Of a stretch of 64,000 bases of DNA, positions 58,711 through 64,000 are shown one piece after another (the first letter of the stretch is position 1; every line of letters begins with the position of its first letter). The stretch is from contig NZ_JHWV01000008.1 of NCBI RefSeq assembly GCF_000622005.1, positions 62,001 to 126,000 on the forward strand, read 5' to 3'. The notes beneath the pieces are model-generated. The model was given only the letters and a program-made list of their open reading frames with translations. It did no database searches and was not told where the DNA came from. Origin of the DNA: Anaerovibrio sp. RM50 (GTDB lineage: Bacteria > Bacillota > Negativicutes > Selenomonadales > Selenomonadaceae). The position numbers and the translations under genes were made by a program.

Positions 58711-61521
58711 ATGGGAAATAATAAAACCTTCATTATGCGAATATTTTTAGTGGCCCTTATGGTTTTTGTGCTGCTTCCTTCCCATGTGCTTTATGCGGAT
58801 AAGGCTCCCGACACCAGAGAGCCGGTCCGTGTTGGTGTTGTAGTGCAGCCCGGGGTGGCCATGCCATCAGATTCCGGGGTTTACTACGGCTTTGATGCGG
58901 AATATATGTACAAGATTGCCCAATATGCCAACCTCAGGCCTATGTTCCATCCATATAAAAGCAATGTGGAGATGTTTAATGCACTGGATACTGGGGACAT
59001 TCAGATGGCCCTGGGCATTTCACCTAATCCGGAAAGATTGCAGCGTTTTTTGTTTGCCAACAACGGATTCTTTACCAGTCAGGCCAGTGTCTGGGTGCGC
59101 AATGATGACCCGCGGTTTAGCTATGGCAATCCTACGGAGTTCAATGATAAGAATCTTGGCGTGGTGAGGTCCTCAATTATGTACGACAGGGCCAGGGAAT
59201 GGGCATCAAAGAACAATATTCATCCCGTTTTCAAGCTCTATTACAACGACAATGACCTTACTGCTGCCATGGATGCAGGGGAGCTGGATGGAATGGTAAC
59301 CTTTGGGGCAAAGTTCTCCAAGGATTATCGGGCTGTATTTAATATTGCCGCAAATACCTATTATCCTATTTTTGGCAAGGATCAGATGGAGCTGAAAAAC
59401 AAGGTTGACGCTGCCATGAGCAGGATTTCCTATGAGGATTCCCGCTATGCAGAAAAGCTCTATGATAAATATCGCCGTTACCACATGAAGGCTAGTCTGC
59501 CTCTTTCCCAGGAGGAAAAGGATTATATTGCCAATCATCCTGTGCTGAAGGTGGCAGTCCACGAGACTAATCCGCCTATTTCCTATTTGGATGAGGGGGG
59601 CAACCTTCGGGGGATATCTCCTGATTTATATAGGGAGATTGCCCAGGAATTAAACTGGCAGGTGGAGTTTGTGGTTTTCAACGACCGCAGGGATATAGCC
59701 CAAGCCCTTAAAAATGGTGATGTGGACGTTTATGGGGTAACCAGCCAGGATGTTATTTCCAGTGAGGAACAGGGGTTGGCTATTACCAATGTCTTTTTTA
59801 CCCTTAACATTATGTGCCTGAGACGTCCTGAGGTTACAGATATCCGTACGGCGGCTTTTGTTGGCATGGTGCCTGAAAATGTGGAAAATACTATACGGGA
59901 AAGTGCTCCTGATCTGCAGTTTACCTCATTCCCTACCATTGAGGAATGTTATAAGGCCATGACCTCCAGAAAGGTTGATGCCATATATTGCAATATGGCA
60001 CAGCTTAACTGGCTTACTGTAAAGCACGGCTCAGGGGATTTTGCGGTGGAGAGCGTGGAAAATCTCAATGCTGAGTTCAGCGGCCAGATTTTGCCGGGAA
60101 ATTATGTACTGAATTCCATTCTCAGCAAGGCTGTTCATGGAAGAAGCATAAATATTACCCGTATACTCAGCAATAATCTGTATACGGATCAGACCACCAT
60201 GGATTTCATCCGGAGTATACCTACCAGGATGGTAGTTATATTCTTTACCCTGTTGCTGCTTATAATTGTGGCGGTAAGTTATGCCATGTATCAGTCCCAT
60301 CAGAAGCGGGTTAGTGCCGAGCTTAGTGCCAAGCAGGCGGCTCTTGATGCCTCAGAGCAGGCCCGTCAGGCGGAGAGCAGCTTCCTGTCCACCATGAGCC
60401 ATGATATGCGGACCCCGCTTAATGGTATTCTGGGATATACCAGACTGGCCAAGGCTTCCCAGGATATGAAGGACATCCACCAATATCTGGAGCGTATTGA
60501 CAGCTCCAGCAAGCTGATGCTGGCTCTTGTAAATGACGTTCTTGACCTGTCCAAGCTGTCCAGCGGAAAGATGGAGCTTCGGGAGGACAGAATCGTTCCC
60601 CATGAGCTCTTTGGCATTATCAAGGATGCTATCACCATGAATGCCAACAACCAGCACATTGATTTTAAGGCTGATCTTCACGTGGATGAAGGGGTAGTGG
60701 TTTATTCCGACCGCCTTCGTCTACAGCAGCTGGCCATGAACCTTCTCAGCAACGCGGTGAAATACACTCCTGCGGGAGGCCATGTGGTATGGGATGTTCA
60801 TGTGAATGTGGAGGGGGACAAGTCCACTTTGGTGGAAATCATTCAGGACGATGGTATCGGCATGAGCGAAGAATTCCAGAAGCACATGTTTGATGTGTTC
60901 AGCCAGGAAAATCGTGAAGAAACTGTCAATACCAGAGGCACGGGACTGGGCCTTTCCCTGGTGCATAAATTCATTACTATGATGGGAGGCACCATTGAGG
61001 TAGAAAGCAAGCTGGATGAGGGTACTACCTTTATTTTCACCGTTCCGATAAAGACTATAAAAGAGGACAAAGAGACCTTGGCAGCCAACGAACAGGTCGG
61101 GGCAGTAAATATTGAAAGTATTTCAAAGGAATTGCTGAAGGATGTACCTATTTTGCTGGTGGAGGATAATGAAATCAACGCCGAGCTGGCCCAGCTTATG
61201 CTGGCTGAGTATGGTGCAAATATGATTGACTGGGCCCATAATGGCCAGGAGGCTGTGGAGATATACAGTGCCAGCGAGATTTCCCATTATAAGCTGATTC
61301 TTATGGATTTAAGAATGCCGGTTATGGACGGCCTTACAGCCACCAGAAAAATCCGTATGCTGCACAGGGCAGATGCCAGCGTTGTGCCTATAATCGCCAT
61401 GTCCGCCGACGCCTACGAGGATGACATCCGTCATTGCAAGGAGGCCGGTATGCAGAACCACATCAGCAAGCCGGTGGATATCAACAGGCTTATAAAGGCT
61501 ATTGTTGAAGTTCTGTGCTGA
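58711..61521 (+). CDS. Hybrid sensor histidine kinase with two periplasmic SBP_bac_3 domains
   Basis: Start ATG 58711 (MGNNKTFIMRIFLVAL), GGGAGG nine bases before. 936 residues: signal/membrane segment 9-30, SBP-type domains about 40-260 (VRVGVVVQPGVAMPSDSGVY) and 275-495 (LKVAVHETNPPISYLDEGGN), membrane segment near 515, HisKA with SHDMRTPLNGILGY near 565, HATPase with DGIGMSEEF and GTGLGLSLV, receiver with LLVEDNEINAEL and phosphoacceptor LILMDLRMP. Same architecture as the 10.8-kb kinase but more distant in sequence. Probably BvgS-like nutrient sensing; partner unknown. Confidence 0.93.
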   Translation: MGNNKTFIMRIFLVALMVFVLLPSHVLYADKAPDTREPVRVGVVVQPGVAMPSDSGVYYGFDAEYMYKIAQYANLRPMFHPYKSNVEMFNALDTGDIQMALGISPNPERLQRFLFANNGFFTSQASVWVRNDDPRFSYGNPTEFNDKNLGVVRSSIMYDRAREWASKNNIHPVFKLYYNDNDLTAAMDAGELDGMVTFGAKFSKDYRAVFNIAANTYYPIFGKDQMELKNKVDAAMSRISYEDSRYAEKLYDKYRRYHMKASLPLSQEEKDYIANHPVLKVAVHETNPPISYLDEGGNLRGISPDLYREIAQELNWQVEFVVFNDRRDIAQALKNGDVDVYGVTSQDVISSEEQGLAITNVFFTLNIMCLRRPEVTDIRTAAFVGMVPENVENTIRESAPDLQFTSFPTIEECYKAMTSRKVDAIYCNMAQLNWLTVKHGSGDFAVESVENLNAEFSGQILPGNYVLNSILSKAVHGRSINITRILSNNLYTDQTTMDFIRSIPTRMVVIFFTLLLLIIVAVSYAMYQSHQKRVSAELSAKQAALDASEQARQAESSFLSTMSHDMRTPLNGILGYTRLAKASQDMKDIHQYLERIDSSSKLMLALVNDVLDLSKLSSGKMELREDRIVPHELFGIIKDAITMNANNQHIDFKADLHVDEGVVVYSDRLRLQQLAMNLLSNAVKYTPAGGHVVWDVHVNVEGDKSTLVEIIQDDGIGMSEEFQKHMFDVFSQENREETVNTRGTGLGLSLVHKFITMMGGTIEVESKLDEGTTFIFTVPIKTIKEDKETLAANEQVGAVNIESISKELLKDVPILLVEDNEINAELAQLMLAEYGANMIDWAHNGQEAVEIYSASEISHYKLILMDLRMPVMDGLTATRKIRMLHRADASVVPIIAMSADAYEDDIRHCKEAGMQNHISKPVDINRLIKAIVEVLC

Positions 61522-61562
61522 CAAGTGTAAAAGTAAAAAAATTCTTTTTTAAAAAGAAAAAA

Positions 61563-61582
61563 TTGAAAAATGGCGTTATAAT
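61563..61582 (+). promoter_or_regulatory. TTGAAnAATGGCGTTATAAT promoter-like box
   Basis: TTGAAAAATGGCGTTATAAT matches the box that ends both copies of the 143-bp element. It is preceded by an A/T-rich hairpin (TTCTTTTT/AAAAAGAA). It lies 35 bp before the dioxygenase start. Confidence 0.5.
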
Positions 61583-61617
61583 AAAAGGATGATTATTAAA
61601 TTTCTAGGAGAATTTTT

Positions 61618-62433
61618 ATGGATGATATAAGGATGCCAGTCATTTTTTCCGGACATGGGAGTCCCATGACGGCCCTGGATATGAATGACATTACAGCAGG
61701 GATGCGGGCAGTGGGAGAGTCTGTCCTTAAGATTTTTGGCAAGCCAAAGGCCATACTGGCTATTTCCGCCCATTGGTTTACGGAGGGGACGTTTATCCAG
61801 AGTGCGGCCCAGCCGAAGCAGGAGTATGATTTTGAGGGCTTTCCGGAGGAGCTTTCCCAGGTGGTTTACCCTGTTACGGGATGTGCCGATCTCACCCAGC
61901 GGGTACAGGAGCTTTTGGGGGACAGGGTATCTGTAAATGACGAATGGGGCATTGACCATGGCACATGGTCTATTCTGGTTCACATGTTTCCAAGGGCAGA
62001 TATTCCCGTGGTTCAGCTTTCCGTCAACAAGAATTTTACCCCCCAGGAGTGCTTTGATCTGGGGAAGTCCCTGGCACAGCTGAGAAGCGAGGGGTATCTG
62101 ATTATTGGCAGCGGCAATGTAACCTACAATCCGGAAAAGGTGGCGTATACTGCGGATAAGGCGGCCCTGAGAAATCGTGAGGGGGCCCAGGAGGCCATCA
62201 GCTTCAACAATTATATCTGCCGTGCGGTGGAATATCACCATGAGGATCGGGCACTTAACTGGGAAATCGGACCAAATTCCGAATACGCGGTGCCAACCCA
62301 TGACCATTATTGGCCATTGCTTTATACCATCGGTGCCGCAGACGGTGACGACGGTGTGGCGGTAAACAGGGTATTTACCATGGAGGACATAGCCATGACC
62401 ATGTTTGCCTTTGGTATGTTCCCAAAACAGTAA
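61618..62433 (+). CDS. ygiD: DODA-type extradiol dioxygenase family protein (YgiD-like)
   Basis: 271 residues, usual for YgiD. Motifs: VIFSGHGSPMTALDMN with first metal His, AILAISAHWFTEGTF, DEWGIDHGTWSILVHMFP (catalytic His pair) and a late AVEYHHEDRALNW. These bind the metal in 4,5-DOPA-type extradiol dioxygenases, which open catechol rings using oxygen. In a strict anaerobe the real substrate is uncertain. Transcription likely starts at the box just upstream, related to that of uspA. A methyltransferase gene follows at 33 bp. Confidence 0.9.
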   Translation: MDDIRMPVIFSGHGSPMTALDMNDITAGMRAVGESVLKIFGKPKAILAISAHWFTEGTFIQSAAQPKQEYDFEGFPEELSQVVYPVTGCADLTQRVQELLGDRVSVNDEWGIDHGTWSILVHMFPRADIPVVQLSVNKNFTPQECFDLGKSLAQLRSEGYLIIGSGNVTYNPEKVAYTADKAALRNREGAQEAISFNNYICRAVEYHHEDRALNWEIGPNSEYAVPTHDHYWPLLYTIGAADGDDGVAVNRVFTMEDIAMTMFAFGMFPKQ

Positions 62434-62466
62434 GATAACAAACACCTTAAAAGGGGTGGGTAAGAT

Positions 62467-63468
62467 ATGAAAGACTTTAGATTCCCGCTGTTGGCATTAT
62501 TCATGGGAATCTGCAGCGTTTGCTTTTGCTGGGGGGCGGCCCCGGCAATGGCGGCAGAGCCGGTGAAAACAATCGATATGGAGGAAAATACCTACGCCGT
62601 GTCTGACACGGCGTATCTGAATCTTGACTGGCTGGCCGGGTCAGGCAATGAGGATGCGGCAGGCATTTTGAAGCTTATCGGCAACAGGACCATTGCCGTG
62701 GACAGCAGTCTGCCGGATTATAAGCGTATAAGTGAAGTAAACCAGACCTTTCGGCGAATAAACTACGATGCCCTGAATCTGTACTGTTTGGCCAATGGCT
62801 ATACGGAAATCATGGATCTGGGCTGTGGCTATTCCCCGAGAGGCATTTATATGTGTGAGCGGGGAAGGCATTATACGGGCTGCGATTTTGCCTCGGTAAT
62901 AAGGGATATGAGAAAGCTCACTTCCTATCTTAACCCTCAGGAAAAGCTCTTTCTTCATTATAAGATGGCGGGGGTAACCAATGCATCGGAAATGGAAAAG
63001 GCCTCCCAGGAGCTAAGGGCTCCTGTATGTATCCTTTCGGAGGGCCTTTGGATGTATCTGGGCAATAATGAAAAGAAGCAGGCCCTGGCCAATATAAAGA
63101 GGATTTTGGATGCCAAGGGTGGATGCTTCATTACCACGGACTTCAGCCTCAAGGAATATGGCTGGAATGTGGCGGAGGCCATGTATCCAGGTCATGGTGA
63201 CACCATAATGGAGGAAACTATGGAGCTTTATGATGTGGTATCCAGGGACGACACCGCCAGTAAATCCTTTAAAAACGCAGAAGAGGCGGAAAAGTTCATC
63301 AGATCCTGTAATCTTCAGGTCCGGCGGGTGCCCCTTATTAGGGGGAATTACGAAATGGATCCCAATAACTGCCTTACAGATTTTCAGGAGCATTATTTGC
63401 TGAACGTGGTGGCAGAAAACTATTTGTGGGTTATTACCTCTGATGCCAAGAGACCATCAAATTCATGA
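62467..63468 (+). CDS. Exported LCM-like SAM methyltransferase
   Basis: 333 residues. A clear signal peptide (FPLLALFMGICSVCFCWGAA, cut after AMA) precedes a methyltransferase domain of the leucine carboxyl methyltransferase/polyketide O-methyltransferase type: EIMDLGCGYSPRGIYM for SAM, FASVIRDMRKL, VCILSEGLWMYLGNNEKKQ, GGCFITTDFSLKEYG. Secretion would place it where SAM is normally absent, so either SAM is delivered or the domain has a new role. The ribosome site GGGGTGGG is good, and the gene is probably in an operon with ygiD. The terminator lies at 63502. Confidence 0.8.
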   Translation: MKDFRFPLLALFMGICSVCFCWGAAPAMAAEPVKTIDMEENTYAVSDTAYLNLDWLAGSGNEDAAGILKLIGNRTIAVDSSLPDYKRISEVNQTFRRINYDALNLYCLANGYTEIMDLGCGYSPRGIYMCERGRHYTGCDFASVIRDMRKLTSYLNPQEKLFLHYKMAGVTNASEMEKASQELRAPVCILSEGLWMYLGNNEKKQALANIKRILDAKGGCFITTDFSLKEYGWNVAEAMYPGHGDTIMEETMELYDVVSRDDTASKSFKNAEEAEKFIRSCNLQVRRVPLIRGNYEMDPNNCLTDFQEHYLLNVVAENYLWVITSDAKRPSNS

Positions 63469-63501
63469 GTTTAAAATTATGATTATAATATGACCAAAGG
63501 G

Positions 63502-63534
63502 AATCGGACTGGCTTAACCGGTTCGATTTTTCTG
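63502..63534 (+). terminator. Terminator after the exported methyltransferase gene
   Basis: AATCGGACTGG pairs with CCGGTTCGATT (two wobbles), five-base loop, TTTTCT. Confidence 0.75.
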
Positions 63535-63688
63535 TGATTTCTTTTCGGATTAAAAAAGTATTAAATATTTGTTATAGGACTTATGCTTCTGGGGTAAATA
63601 TACGATTATATTGTCAAATAAAGCACATACAAGTAGTTATGCTTTACAAATGGGATTGTATAATTGCTTCAGTGCACAAAAGCGGCGA

Positions 63689-63740
63689 GTAATCCCCTGA
63701 GAAGATGCTGTAGGAGAGCAGAATCTTCTCGGGGGATTAC
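63689..63740 (+). promoter_or_regulatory. Long hairpin in the leader of the last gene
   Basis: Arms 63689-63706 and 63723-63740 pair over 18 bp with a single G-U. The 16-base loop itself holds GCT/AGC. No T run follows, so it is not a terminator. The gap 63469-63911 holds this hairpin and the preceding terminator. An AT-rich stretch with a TATAAT-like box near 63658 precedes the hairpin, and otherwise nothing recognisable. Confidence 0.6.
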
Positions 63741-63911
63741 CAATTTCAGGACATTTTTGGTAATTACGAAAATACGCAGTTTGTCCTATATATTTGCTAG
63801 TAAAAACCCGTGGCAGATGTTAATATTAAATGGGATATGTTAATTTTAAATGAGAGATTTCGATAAAATTATTAGAAAGGATTCTATTTTTAGAGAAGGA
63901 GTCTCTGTGCC

Positions 63912-64000
63912 ATGGACATTATCGCAACCCCTTCCAAGACCCGTTTCCGGGTGGGCAATGTAAGCTCCACCATGATGGAAGAGTTGAGGAAGATATATGG
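63912..64000 (+). CDS. Start of an unknown gene (truncated by the window end)
   Basis: ATG 63912 with GAAGGAG nine bases upstream opens a frame that stays open to the window edge: MDIIATPSKTRFRVGNVSST, then about ten more residues. No signal peptide. Too short for a family call. Confidence 0.6.
   Translation, partial: MDIIATPSKTRFRVGNVSSTMMEELRKIY

Overview
The window looks like the replication and partition region of a large extrachromosomal replicon (megaplasmid or chromid), or an integrated plasmid, from a diderm Firmicute of the Negativicutes (Selenomonadaceae-like). This assignment is inference. Outer-membrane traits are present: a TonB-dependent receptor ending in Phe, a giant autotransporter-like adhesin and an EptA-type phosphoethanolamine transferase. 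They sit beside Firmicute-type genes such as yitT, mnmM (ytqB), yjfB-like, dapL and a DUF4867 gene. Intergenic DNA is very AT-rich.

Layout. 1-6.6 kb: the 5' part of a giant repeat-rich surface protein gene (minus strand) with a leader holding a G9 tract. 6.9-10.7 kb: a decayed Rpn-family gene, a single-domain response regulator, and exported, DJ-1-like and unknown proteins. 10.8-18.6 kb: a large hybrid histidine kinase, a DnaA-domain-I-like small protein, tRNA-Glu(CTC), a phosphoethanolamine transferase, and amtB-glnK behind an elaborate RNA leader. 18.8-30 kb: an AAA ATPase, an XRE regulator with a divergent lipoprotein gene, dinB, dapL, uspA, DUF4867, thiD, a PcfJ-like gene, ogt and a sirtuin. 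30-36 kb: the replicon core, made of an exported RelA/SpoT-like protein, a Rep_3 initiator, about 1.3 kb of iterons, parA and a ribbon-helix-helix partner. 36-48.6 kb: a signalling block (two hybrid kinases, two GGDEF proteins, secreted proteins, a TPR protein, a candidate small RNA). 48.7-54.3 kb: a small membrane protein, YjfB-like, ECF S component, TonB receptor, YitT, ACT and ZIP proteins. 54.3-56.7 kb: a DpnI-DpnD-like methyl-directed restriction pair. 56.8-64 kb: mnmM, DAHP synthase, another hybrid kinase, a DODA-type dioxygenase, an exported methyltransferase and the start of one more gene.

The most striking signal is not a gene. At least twelve intergenic spots between 18.6 and 44.6 kb carry AT-rich arrays with an 11-bp period, unit close to RTTATATAAAT. 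The longest array (about nine units) lies directly upstream of parA. I propose that they are dispersed binding sites (centromere and operator) for the ParA-linked ribbon-helix-helix protein. Other points: a 143-bp non-coding element present twice with one mismatch (upstream of uspA and of the parB-like gene); iteron copies embedded in the rep and parB-like genes, where both encode DQNVSE; and an amtB leader in which a 24-bp hairpin buries the ribosome-binding site of a leader peptide and competes with a small hexaloop hairpin.

Coordinates were read by eye from the sequence. No database search or folding program was run.
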